From contig OZ246008.1 of NCBI GenBank assembly GCA_965230525.1, positions 2,728,001-2,792,000 of the forward strand: a stretch of DNA of 64,000 nucleotides, given 5' to 3'. This document shows, piece after piece, positions 51,849 to 60,541 of the stretch. The notes under the pieces were generated by a model. That model saw only the letters and a program-made list of their open reading frames with translations, did not search any database and had not been told where the DNA came from. Every line of letters starts with the position of its first letter. Position 1 is the stretch's first letter. The position numbers and the translations under genes were made by a program. This DNA is from GCA-002733465 sp965230525. GTDB taxonomy: Bacteria; Pseudomonadota; Gammaproteobacteria; Enterobacterales; Kangiellaceae.

Positions 51849-53549
51849 ATGACCATGATCGGAATTGACTTAGGCACTACAAATAGCTTGGCGGCCTACT
51901 GGGATGAAGACAAACCGAGCCTAATCCCCAATGCGCTAGGAGAGTACCTTACGCCTTCTGTGATTAGCTTAGACGATAACGGACAAATATTTGTTGGTGA
52001 AATTGCCAAACAGCGACTCGTCTCCCACCCATCTCATTCAGTTGCGAATTTCAAACGCAAGATGGGTAGCAAAGCTCAAATTAAACTCGCTAAACAAAGT
52101 TTTAGTCCGGAAGAGCTTTCTGGTCTGTTGCTAAAACAATTGAAGCAAGATGCCGAACAACACCTAAACACCAGTGTCGATTCGGCAATAATTAGTGTTC
52201 CTGCTTATTTTAATGACGCCCAAAGGAAAGCCACCAAGGTCGCTGGTGAAATTGCTGGACTAAGAGTTGAACGATTGATAAATGAACCGACTGCCGCTGC
52301 TATCGCTTACGGGATTCATGAAAAGTACCGTGAATCGAATATTATCGTGGTCGACTTGGGGGGCGGAACGTTCGACGTTTCTGTGCTTGAATTATTTGAT
52401 GGCGTGATGGAAGTGCATGCATCAGCGGGCGATAATTTTCTCGGCGGTGAAGATTTTACCAACGCGCTAATCACTCATTTCTTAAAAGAACACAACTTAA
52501 AAGGTTACGATCTAAACCAGTTAGAACAAGGCAAGTTGACTCGTAAAATAAATCAGCTCAAATTAGCGTTAAGCGAAAGTGATAGCGCTGAGTTTGAACA
52601 TCAACTTGGTGAACAAACCTATCAGTGGAATTGTACTCGTGAGACTTTTGAGAAAATAGTTGATCCGTTGCTCAAAAAGTTGCGTCATCCAATTGAGCGT
52701 GCCATTAGAGATGCAAAACTATCACTTAATGAATTAGATGAGGTAATTTTGGTGGGTGGGGCAACTCGAATGCCTTTAGTTCGAAGCTTAGTGGGCAGAA
52801 TGTTTAGGCGACTACCTTCATCCACCATCAACCCTGATCAAGTGGTTGCATTGGGTACGGCGGTTCAAACCGCTTTGATAAATAAAGATCAAGCATTAGA
52901 TGATGTGGTTCTTACAGATGTATGTCCGTACACTCTTGGAGTAGAAATCAGTGTTGAATCAAATCCTAACCAATTTGAGCAAGGACATTTTTTACCGGTT
53001 ATTGAGCGCAATACCACGATACCCGTAAGCAGAATGGATACCTTGAATACCATTCAAGATAAGCAAACTCGAATCAACTGTAGAATCTACCAAGGTGAGA
53101 GTCGCCTGGTAGAAAATAATGTGTTTTTGGGCGCGCTGGAAGTAAAAGTTCCTAAAAATAAAGCGGGTGAAGAAAGCATCGATATTCGTTTTACTTACAA
53201 CGTTAATGGCATTTTGGAAGTTGAGGTCACTGTAAATTCGACCCAAGAAACTAGTCGTAAAGTAATTAAAAACGCTGATTGTCAATTGAGCGACAAAGAG
53301 ATTGAAGAGAGTTTTCAGCGACTCACTAATTTGAAAATACATCCACGTGAAGATAGTGCGAATCAACTTGTATTATCAAGAGCGGAAAGGCTTTACGAAG
53401 AAAGTTTAGGTGAAAAGCGACAGTATGTGGCGCATCTTGCTTCAGAGTTTGAGCGAGTACTCAATACTCAAGATACCGGGCTAATAGAGCAAAAGCGTAA
53501 AGAATTAGAAAGAATTCTCGATGAGTTGGATGAGAGTATTTTTGAATGA
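51849..53549 (+). CDS. hscC: Hsp70-family chaperone HscC
   Basis: The ATG at 51849 is chosen because AAGGA (51835-51839) is nine bases upstream; the ATG at 51840 touches it. The 566-residue product has GIDLGTTNSLAAYW, the phosphate-loop VVDLGGGTFDVSVLEL and LVGGATRMPLVRSLV of the Hsp70 ATPase, then a short substrate-binding domain (NTTIPVSRMDTL) without a DnaK-like C-terminal tail. Length and sequence fit HscC (556 in E. coli). It overlaps a J-protein gene by four bases, its likely co-chaperone. Confidence 0.93.
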   Translation: MTMIGIDLGTTNSLAAYWDEDKPSLIPNALGEYLTPSVISLDDNGQIFVGEIAKQRLVSHPSHSVANFKRKMGSKAQIKLAKQSFSPEELSGLLLKQLKQDAEQHLNTSVDSAIISVPAYFNDAQRKATKVAGEIAGLRVERLINEPTAAAIAYGIHEKYRESNIIVVDLGGGTFDVSVLELFDGVMEVHASAGDNFLGGEDFTNALITHFLKEHNLKGYDLNQLEQGKLTRKINQLKLALSESDSAEFEHQLGEQTYQWNCTRETFEKIVDPLLKKLRHPIERAIRDAKLSLNELDEVILVGGATRMPLVRSLVGRMFRRLPSSTINPDQVVALGTAVQTALINKDQALDDVVLTDVCPYTLGVEISVESNPNQFEQGHFLPVIERNTTIPVSRMDTLNTIQDKQTRINCRIYQGESRLVENNVFLGALEVKVPKNKAGEESIDIRFTYNVNGILEVEVTVNSTQETSRKVIKNADCQLSDKEIEESFQRLTNLKIHPREDSANQLVLSRAERLYEESLGEKRQYVAHLASEFERVLNTQDTGLIEQKRKELERILDELDESIFE

Positions 53550-55588
53550 ACGAATGGAGTCTGTTCGGTATAGAGCCAACCGCTGATAAGCGCACGATCA
53601 AACGAGCTTACGCAAAATTAATTAAAACCATCGACCCAGCCATTGAACCTAAGAAATTTCAAGAGGTCAGAGAAGCCTACGATTATTTAATCAACTATGG
53701 TCGGTACTACGTCGACGAGCAAGAAAGTGAGGACGTTGCTTCTGAATTCGAGGATGGGCTTCATCAGTCGGATTCGAGTGTTGATGATTATGAGTCTAAA
53801 CAGGCTAACCAGCAACTTGCAGAGTCCAATAGCAACTTAGCTCACACAGTGTCCAATGAACCACAAGATGTTGGCTCGCTTGAATTGATAAGTGAGAAAA
53901 CTTCAAGCGATAAAGTCAAAAATGATGAAACCAGCGCTCTAAATGAGTCTGTCGTTGATGAGCCGCAAACTTTAGAAAATCCGAACGCAGAAAATGAATC
54001 GGATTCTCATGATTTAACACCTGTTTCAATTGAAAATCAAGCAACGGAAATAGCATCACACTTTGATGAAAAAAATAGTTATCAATCGGCAAACGAATTC
54101 TTAGAAAAACTGGAAGCTTTGTTTCAGTCAGAGACAACAGTCGAAAAGTCGGAATGGCTCAAGCTTATTGAAGCAGACGAATACCAGTATTTTGAGGTTA
54201 ACGAATTATTGCGTGTTGATGTTTTTGGCTTTCTTCTGCATAAAGTAGAACAAAATTTAGAGAAGGGCAATCAACCTGACAAGCTAAAACAAAAATTGCT
54301 CAAGCAGCGACTTCCAACACATTTCGAATGGTTGGTAAAAGTTTTTGCTGAACACTTTGATTGGCGTCATACCGAACTAATTCTTTCTAACCATTTTAGC
54401 AATCAGCAAATGAATTTGTTGGGGCAGTTTTACATAGAGCGTCCTGTTGAAGTCACACCAGCTCAAACGGAAACCACTGAATCGAACGGCAAGAGTTATA
54501 TTTATTGGATAATATTCTTGATTATATTATTCAAAATATTTTCATCCATAGAGAGCAATAAAAAAACATCGGATAACAATCGAGTGCCGGAGTTTTCACA
54601 ATCGAGCAAGCCCACTTTTTACTGTTTACATTATTCATTAATTAATTCCGACCAACGCGCTGAAAAATGTGCCGAACTTTTAAATGAGGAAGATAATAAA
54701 CAGCGTTTTATTTTATCCATTTATTGGTTAAACCAATATGATAAGGGAAAAAGAAGTGAAGTTGTTTCCGCAGAGAATGAAGAAAAACTGACGCAAGGCG
54801 TAGCTCTGTTAGAACAAGCTGCCCGCAACAATTATTTGCCAGCGATGAATTTACTAGCGTGGATGAAGTTAGGCAAAAATTATCAAATGTATGACCGGCA
54901 AGCAGCCATGAAACTTTTGCAAGAGGCTTCAGCGCTCGGTGAAACAAAGGCTGCAATTGCTCTAGCTGTAGGGCACCAAATTGGACTTTGGGGAGAGGTT
55001 AATAAATCAATGGCTCAAAGTATTTTGACGCAACTTGAATTTGACCGCGACAAGTTATCTGCCAATTTGAACTACGCGATTGGTGCTGCTTATTGGCTTA
55101 ATATAATGCCGCCAGTGGAGGTTGGCACAAATAATTCCCAAAAGCTAGCCAAGCAGATTTTTCTCGATCACAGTGAAACTGTCGATCTTAATTTACTCAA
55201 TAATGTTAGCTGGTTTTTCGCAACAGCTAATGACGAGTCTTTTGACCCTAACTTTGCTGTCAACATTGCTCGTCAACTTCAACCTGAATATCGAAATACT
55301 CAGGAGTGGTATCAACTCGATACATTGGCAACAGCTTATGCCTCGAAAGGCGATTTTGAGATGGCGGTTCAATATATTGACAGCGCAATAGCCCTGGTTA
55401 AAAGCGAGTTCCCAGATCCGCAAAATGAGCAGCGTATGCAAGCCGTCAACGAATTAAAGGCTCATCGTGCTTTATTTGAAAATAATCAGCGAGTAGAGTT
55501 AGAGCCGCAGGTTAAGAGTCTTTATTCGGTGCTTGCTGCAAGCATTAGAGAGCTGATGGTGTTTAAATTTGATCAACTGCCGGAGTAG
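53546..55588 (+). CDS. Membrane J-domain protein with Sel1-like repeats, HscC partner
   Basis: This 680-residue protein begins with a J-domain (residues 3-52: SLFGIEPTADKRTIKRAYAK, FQEVREAYDYLINYG), but the HPD loop reads TIDP at 28-31, as in the DjlB/DjlC group known to work with HscC. An acidic linker (about 60-180) leads to a membrane helix at about 314-330 (YIYWIIFLIILFKIF). The C-terminal half has Sel1/TPR-like helices (LEQAARNNYLPAMNLLAWMK, LQEASALGETKAAIALAV). The ATGA overlap indicates coupling with hscC. It likely recruits HscC to the membrane. Confidence 0.85.
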   Translation: MNEWSLFGIEPTADKRTIKRAYAKLIKTIDPAIEPKKFQEVREAYDYLINYGRYYVDEQESEDVASEFEDGLHQSDSSVDDYESKQANQQLAESNSNLAHTVSNEPQDVGSLELISEKTSSDKVKNDETSALNESVVDEPQTLENPNAENESDSHDLTPVSIENQATEIASHFDEKNSYQSANEFLEKLEALFQSETTVEKSEWLKLIEADEYQYFEVNELLRVDVFGFLLHKVEQNLEKGNQPDKLKQKLLKQRLPTHFEWLVKVFAEHFDWRHTELILSNHFSNQQMNLLGQFYIERPVEVTPAQTETTESNGKSYIYWIIFLIILFKIFSSIESNKKTSDNNRVPEFSQSSKPTFYCLHYSLINSDQRAEKCAELLNEEDNKQRFILSIYWLNQYDKGKRSEVVSAENEEKLTQGVALLEQAARNNYLPAMNLLAWMKLGKNYQMYDRQAAMKLLQEASALGETKAAIALAVGHQIGLWGEVNKSMAQSILTQLEFDRDKLSANLNYAIGAAYWLNIMPPVEVGTNNSQKLAKQIFLDHSETVDLNLLNNVSWFFATANDESFDPNFAVNIARQLQPEYRNTQEWYQLDTLATAYASKGDFEMAVQYIDSAIALVKSEFPDPQNEQRMQAVNELKAHRALFENNQRVELEPQVKSLYSVLAASIRELMVFKFDQLPE

Positions 55589-55597
55589 TTTACGGGA

Positions 55598-56869
55598 ATG
55601 AAAAATTTACCAGAGTGGCTCGAACAAATTGAAAAATATCATCCGCAAGAGATTGAGTTGGGCCTCGAGCGAATTGAGAGAGTTGCTAACCGTATGGGGA
55701 TATTACAGTCCTCAGCTAACATAATTGTTGTGGGTGGGACTAATGGCAAAGGGAGCTGTGTCGCGGCACTTGAGTCACTGGCATTGAGCAGTGAGCTTTC
55801 GGTGGGTTGTTATACCTCACCTCACTTATTAAAGTTTAATGAACGAATTCGTATAAATGGGCAAGACATAGACGATCAATCACTGGTCGAGGCGTTTGAA
55901 TGTATTGAAAAGCACCGCGAGGATGTTGCGTTAACCTTTTTCGAATTCACCACTTTGGCAGCCCTGTATAACTTTGCCAAAATTTCACTTGATTTATTGG
56001 TGCTAGAAATTGGCTTGGGCGGGCGATTAGATGCCGTCAATATTGTTGATCCTAGTGTCAGTATTATTACCACTATCGATAAAGATCATGAGGCTTGGCT
56101 GGGCTCAAATTTGCAGGGTATTGCAAAAGAAAAAGCGGGCATTTATAGGAATAGCAGTTATAACTTAATTGGTGATAAAAAAAGCCAAGAATTGGTTCAG
56201 CAGGTCGTGACCAGTCAAAAGCTCAGTCCCCACTTGGCTGCACAACAAATTAGTGAGCATCAAGCCGAATGCAGGTTGCCAGGATTTGACCTGAGAGACA
56301 GCTTGGATAATCCACGAATCAATCCATATCGATTGTTAAAACAAAATATTGAATGTGCTGTGGCCGCGTTTGCTTTTCTCTATCCAGAACGAAGTAGCCA
56401 ATTAGATTTGGCGCGCTTTTTGCGCTCAATTCAAATCAAGGGCCGTTGGCAAAAATTAACTGAATCACCTTTGACTATTTTAGATGTCGGACACAATCGC
56501 CAAGCGGCACTGAATTTAGCGCAACAAATAGAAACTTTGGTCAAACCGGCATATCGGATCGCTATTTGTGGGCTAATGGCAGATAAAGCGATAAAAGATT
56601 TTCTTAGCCCGTTGGCAGCTCACATAGACCATTGGATATTTGTTGACTTACCTATCCAACGTGCAGCTAAAGCCGCTGATCTTATGGCGTTATATCGTTC
56701 AATGAAAATAGCCGAGACCGGTAAACCTTTGGCAACCTGTGAAATCGCCGAATCGGTGTTGCATGGCTTTGATAAGGCGCGACAAATGAAGGCCAAGCAA
56801 AAACAGGTTTTTGTGTTAGGTTCTTTTATAACTGTGGCCGAGATGCTTCAAAATTTTCAGGAAACTTGA
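55598..56869 (+). CDS. folC: Bifunctional folylpolyglutamate/dihydrofolate synthase
   Basis: This 423-residue Mur-ligase-type enzyme has the P-loop VVGGTNGKGSCVAAL, CYTSPHLLKFNERIRINGQ, ALEIGLGGRLDAVNIVDP-like LEIGLGGRLDAVN and a C-terminal domain starting DVGHNRQAALNL. It adds glutamate to dihydropteroate and tetrahydrofolate. The order folC, dedD, cvpA, purF is the conserved gammaproteobacterial one. It starts nine bases after the J-protein stop. Confidence 0.95.
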   Translation: MKNLPEWLEQIEKYHPQEIELGLERIERVANRMGILQSSANIIVVGGTNGKGSCVAALESLALSSELSVGCYTSPHLLKFNERIRINGQDIDDQSLVEAFECIEKHREDVALTFFEFTTLAALYNFAKISLDLLVLEIGLGGRLDAVNIVDPSVSIITTIDKDHEAWLGSNLQGIAKEKAGIYRNSSYNLIGDKKSQELVQQVVTSQKLSPHLAAQQISEHQAECRLPGFDLRDSLDNPRINPYRLLKQNIECAVAAFAFLYPERSSQLDLARFLRSIQIKGRWQKLTESPLTILDVGHNRQAALNLAQQIETLVKPAYRIAICGLMADKAIKDFLSPLAAHIDHWIFVDLPIQRAAKAADLMALYRSMKIAETGKPLATCEIAESVLHGFDKARQMKAKQKQVFVLGSFITVAEMLQNFQET

Positions 56870-56907
56870 TAGTCTATTGGGCTATTAATAGGTGAAGAGA
56901 ATATTAA

Positions 56908-57735
56908 GTGGAAAATAGCTTAAAACAGCGAATTATTGGCGCCGTCGTGCTGGTGGCTTTGGCGGTTATCTTTTTGCCTGCCATTTTGAAAGAAAAGACC
57001 AGTAGCGGTACATTTGTCAGTAAAATCCCTGATAAGCCGGAAGTCTTAGAAGAATATCGAGTTGACTCAGATAAGATCGAGAAGCTAAAGAGTCAACAGC
57101 AACAAGCTGAAATCGCTAATTTACAAGAACAAGCGGTTGCAAGTGGAGCTGAAACAAGCGGGCAATCCTCAGGAAATTCGGCTGTTACTCAAACGGCTTC
57201 CTCCGGTTCAACAGCGACTTCGCCGGAACAAGCGGTCGCAGGTCAAACTCACTCCGGTTCATCCGAAAACGCTAACCAGCAAGCAAAATCCCAAGATAAT
57301 GCTCAAGGGAGTTCATCGCCTACGCGAAAAACCAAATCAAAACGAGACCCAAGCCAAAACTCTGGTGCGAGCGAGATTGCCGAAAAAGCCGATACTGACA
57401 AGCCCCCAGCGAATGCGGAAAAAGTCAAAAAACAACCGACTCAAGCAAGCTCCCAAAATAAAGAAACAATTTCTAAGGCTTTTAAGAGTGCAGCCTGGGT
57501 GGTTCAGGTCGCTAGTTTCTCCAATGAGTCTAATGCGACTAAACTGGTGGACAAGCTCAAGCAAAATCAATTTAAGGCCTATCGCAGGAAAGTGGTTTCA
57601 AACGGAAAGACCGTTTATCGGGTTTTTGTAGGGCCATACATCGATAAAACTAAAGCGCAAAAGGCCGCGCCTGCCATTACGATGGTTAGTGAAACCAACG
57701 TCGTTTTGAGAGTTTTTGATCCAGTAAAACACTGA
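56908..57735 (+). CDS. dedD: SPOR-domain cell-division protein, DedD-like
   Basis: GTG start. The 275-residue protein has a short cytoplasmic N-terminus (ENSLKQRIIGA), one membrane helix (residues 8-25), a Gln/Ser-rich linker and a C-terminal SPOR domain (AAWVVQVASFSNESNATKLV, VSNGKTVYRVFVGPYIDKTK). SPOR domains bind denuded glycan at the septum. The linker is longer than in E. coli DedD. Place between folC and cvpA confirms identity. Confidence 0.93.
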   Translation: MENSLKQRIIGAVVLVALAVIFLPAILKEKTSSGTFVSKIPDKPEVLEEYRVDSDKIEKLKSQQQQAEIANLQEQAVASGAETSGQSSGNSAVTQTASSGSTATSPEQAVAGQTHSGSSENANQQAKSQDNAQGSSSPTRKTKSKRDPSQNSGASEIAEKADTDKPPANAEKVKKQPTQASSQNKETISKAFKSAAWVVQVASFSNESNATKLVDKLKQNQFKAYRRKVVSNGKTVYRVFVGPYIDKTKAQKAAPAITMVSETNVVLRVFDPVKH

Positions 57736-57818
57736 GCATCAATAATCTAGGTTTACCTTGTGGCAGCTTCTTTGGTAAAATCAGCAGCATTGTAAATCTT
57801 GGTTAAACATCACCCTTT

Positions 57819-58340
57819 ATGCAGTGGATTGACTGGGCCATCCTCATAGTGATTGGGCTTTCAGCTGGAATCAGTTTATTAAGAGGATTTGTCCGAGAGG
57901 CCCTGTCGCTAGCGGGGTGGGTCATCGCGTTTTTTGTGGCTAAAGGGTTTTACCAAGAATTTTCCTCTTTACTCGAGTCTCATATAGACACTCCCAGTCT
58001 GCGGTATGCCGTGTCCTGGGCTGCTTTATTCTTAATGACGTTAACCATAAGTGGATTGGTCAATTATTTGCTGAGTCAGCTCGTTGAAAGAGCTGGATTA
58101 AGTGGTATGGATCGCATTATGGGGATGGCCTTTGGCGCATTGCGCGGGGTACTGTTGGTCGCAGTGCTAATCCTTCTACTTAGGGAGTTTACCCCAGTTC
58201 AACAGGACCGGTGGTGGCAAAAGTCGCAACTTATCCCGCATGTTGAGCAATTGGGAAATTGGTTTTATGAACAGGTCGATGATGTTATGCCTGGAGTGAC
58301 TTCTCGTTTACCGTTAAAAGAAGATGTTCCTAAAAAATAA
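57819..58340 (+). CDS. cvpA: CvpA-family inner-membrane protein
   Basis: This 173-residue protein has four membrane helices and the family motif LLRGFVREALSLAGWVIAFF, then GMDRIMGMAFGALRGVLL. CvpA is needed for colicin V production and bile resistance in enterobacteria; the molecular role is unsettled. It precedes purF by 56 bp, the usual arrangement. Confidence 0.95.
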   Translation: MQWIDWAILIVIGLSAGISLLRGFVREALSLAGWVIAFFVAKGFYQEFSSLLESHIDTPSLRYAVSWAALFLMTLTISGLVNYLLSQLVERAGLSGMDRIMGMAFGALRGVLLVAVLILLLREFTPVQQDRWWQKSQLIPHVEQLGNWFYEQVDDVMPGVTSRLPLKEDVPKK

Positions 58341-58396
58341 CATTGTAGTATTGATTTTACGCTTATCGCTTAAGCTACTTTAAGAAGGTTTATATA

Positions 58397-59947
58397 ATGT
58401 GTGGCATAGTTGGAATATATAGTTCATCTCCGGTCAACCAAGGCTTGTATGATGCACTCACCGTTCTTCAGCATCGCGGTCAAGATGCCGCTGGTATTGT
58501 GACTCTGAAAGACGGAAAAATGTACTTAAGAAAAGCCAACGGACTGGTAAAGGATGTTTTTCATACTCGCCACATGCGCCGTTTACAGGGAAATATCGGT
58601 GTGGGGCACGTTCGATATCCTACCGCCGGCTGCGCAAGTTCAGCCGAAGCTCAACCGCTTTACGTGAATTCTCCTTACGGTATCGTACTCGCTCATAATG
58701 GAAACCTGACCAACCAAAACGAACTTAAAAAAGAACTCTGGGAAACAGATAAACGTCACATCAATACCAGTTCAGATTCTGAAATTCTACTTAATATATT
58801 TGCACATGAATTGCAGCAAAGAACATCCGGTGAAGCAACCGCGGAGGTGGTATTCGATTCCATTGAGGGGGTATATCGCCGCTGTAAAGGTGCTTACGCT
58901 GCTGTCGCGTTAATCGCAGGCTACGGCATGGTGTGTTTTAGAGATGCTTACGGTATTCGGCCAGCGGTTTTTGGAAAACGTGTGGTTAATGGAGTTAATG
59001 AATATATGGTTGCCTCTGAAAGTGTCGCCCTTGATGCGTTAGGCTTTACCTTAGTCAGAGATATCAAACCCGGTGAAGCTATTTTTATCGATAAAGATGG
59101 TGTTTTACATACCCGTCACTGCGTAAAGAAAGATCTGCCAGCACCTTGTATTTTTGAGCATGTCTATTTGGCGAGACCAGACTCAATAATGGATGACATT
59201 TCGGTTTATCGCTCTCGTTTGCGTATGGGAGAGAAACTTGCAGACAAAATAATGCGCGATTGGGGGGAGCATGATATTGATGTGGTTATTCCAATTCCGG
59301 ATACCTCAACCACAAGCGCGATGCAATTGGCTAACAAGTTAAATATTAAAATGCGTCATGGCTTTGTTAAGAACCGCTATATTGGACGAACTTTTATTAT
59401 GCCGGGCCAAGAAGTGCGCAAGAAATCGGTTAGACAAAAACTCAATGCAATCGGCTTGGAGTTTAAAGGCAAAAACGTTTTGCTTGTCGATGACTCTATT
59501 GTACGTGGCACCACCAGTCAGCAAATCGTCGAAATGGCGAGAGATGCCGGTGCTAACAAAGTCTATTTTGCCTCTGCCGCGCCACCAGTTAGATATCCCA
59601 ACGTTTATGGGATTGATATGCCTTCGGCCTCGGAACTCATTGCTCATGGACGCACGGAAGAACAAGTCGGTGAATTAATCGGAGCCGACCGGCTGATTTT
59701 TCAAGATTTGCAAGATCTAATTGAAACCTGCCAGGAAGGTAACCCTCAAATAGAGCGTTTTGATACATCTGTATTCAATGGCGATTATATCACTGGCGGC
59801 ATTGATGAAGCCTACTTACAGCGTTTAGATGACCTAAGAAATGACCTCGCTAAAGGCGGTGCCAAAAATATTGCGGTACTTGAGGACGTGGACGAAGAAG
59901 ACGATAGCGATTCAAATATCGAACTTCATAATGTAGGTGGTTCATAA
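58397..59947 (+). CDS. purF: Amidophosphoribosyltransferase
   Basis: This 516-residue enzyme starts MCGIVGIY, so Cys2 becomes the N-terminal nucleophile without a propeptide. LQHRGQDAAGI and GHVRYPTAG belong to the glutaminase domain; LLVDDSIVRGTTSQQIV is the PRPP-binding loop. It makes phosphoribosylamine, the first committed step of purine synthesis. An acidic tail (EDVDEEDDSDS) ends the protein. AAGAAGG precedes the ATG. Confidence 0.97.
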   Translation: MCGIVGIYSSSPVNQGLYDALTVLQHRGQDAAGIVTLKDGKMYLRKANGLVKDVFHTRHMRRLQGNIGVGHVRYPTAGCASSAEAQPLYVNSPYGIVLAHNGNLTNQNELKKELWETDKRHINTSSDSEILLNIFAHELQQRTSGEATAEVVFDSIEGVYRRCKGAYAAVALIAGYGMVCFRDAYGIRPAVFGKRVVNGVNEYMVASESVALDALGFTLVRDIKPGEAIFIDKDGVLHTRHCVKKDLPAPCIFEHVYLARPDSIMDDISVYRSRLRMGEKLADKIMRDWGEHDIDVVIPIPDTSTTSAMQLANKLNIKMRHGFVKNRYIGRTFIMPGQEVRKKSVRQKLNAIGLEFKGKNVLLVDDSIVRGTTSQQIVEMARDAGANKVYFASAAPPVRYPNVYGIDMPSASELIAHGRTEEQVGELIGADRLIFQDLQDLIETCQEGNPQIERFDTSVFNGDYITGGIDEAYLQRLDDLRNDLAKGGAKNIAVLEDVDEEDDSDSNIELHNVGGS

Positions 59948-59949
59948 CT

Positions 59950-60519
59950 TTGTCAGGTTTTGCCAAATTTATACTGAGAAGATTCGGTTGGACCATTGTT
60001 GGGGAACGACCTAAACATAAGAAATTCGTCGCAATAGTGGCACCTCATACTTCAAATTGGGATTTCTTTATTTGTGTCTTAGTCAAATTTGCGCTGAAGT
60101 TAAAGTTAGTTTTTATCGGAAAGCACACTATATTTATCGGCCCAATCGGCTGGATTTTGAGAAAGATGGGGGGCTTGCCGGTTGATCGCACGAGTGCTCA
60201 TAATGTGGTCGAAACGATTGTTGCGGAATTTGAACGACGCGAGGAAATGATTTTTGCGCTATCACCAGAAGGCACTCGCAGCTACCTTCCACATTGGAAA
60301 AGTGGTTTCTACTATATTGCAAGGAAAGCGAATGTCCCGGTACAAACTTTTTTTCTCGATACAGCAACTAAAACAATTGGTTGGGGCCCAATCTTTCATC
60401 TCACCGATGACAAACATGCTGACCTTGCAAGAATCGAAGAATTTTATCGAGGAAAACAAGGATTTAAACCTGAAAAGTTTAGTAAAATAGTTTTTAAGTC
60501 GGACAACCCGCCCAAATGA
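59950..60519 (+). CDS. Small lysophospholipid-type acyltransferase
   Basis: TTG start two bases after the purF stop. This 189-residue protein carries the PlsC-type motifs: H-x4-D in APHTSNWDFF, GLPVDR and SPEGTRSY. It lacks N-terminal membrane helices, unlike PlsC (245 residues), and is similar in size to a group of short acyltransferases found beside purF or in other settings. Acyl-CoA or acyl-ACP dependent transfer to a lysophospholipid is likely; the acceptor is unknown. Confidence 0.87.
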   Translation: MSGFAKFILRRFGWTIVGERPKHKKFVAIVAPHTSNWDFFICVLVKFALKLKLVFIGKHTIFIGPIGWILRKMGGLPVDRTSAHNVVETIVAEFERREEMIFALSPEGTRSYLPHWKSGFYYIARKANVPVQTFFLDTATKTIGWGPIFHLTDDKHADLARIEEFYRGKQGFKPEKFSKIVFKSDNPPK

Positions 60520-60541
60520 CTCTAATAATGGTTAATACGTT

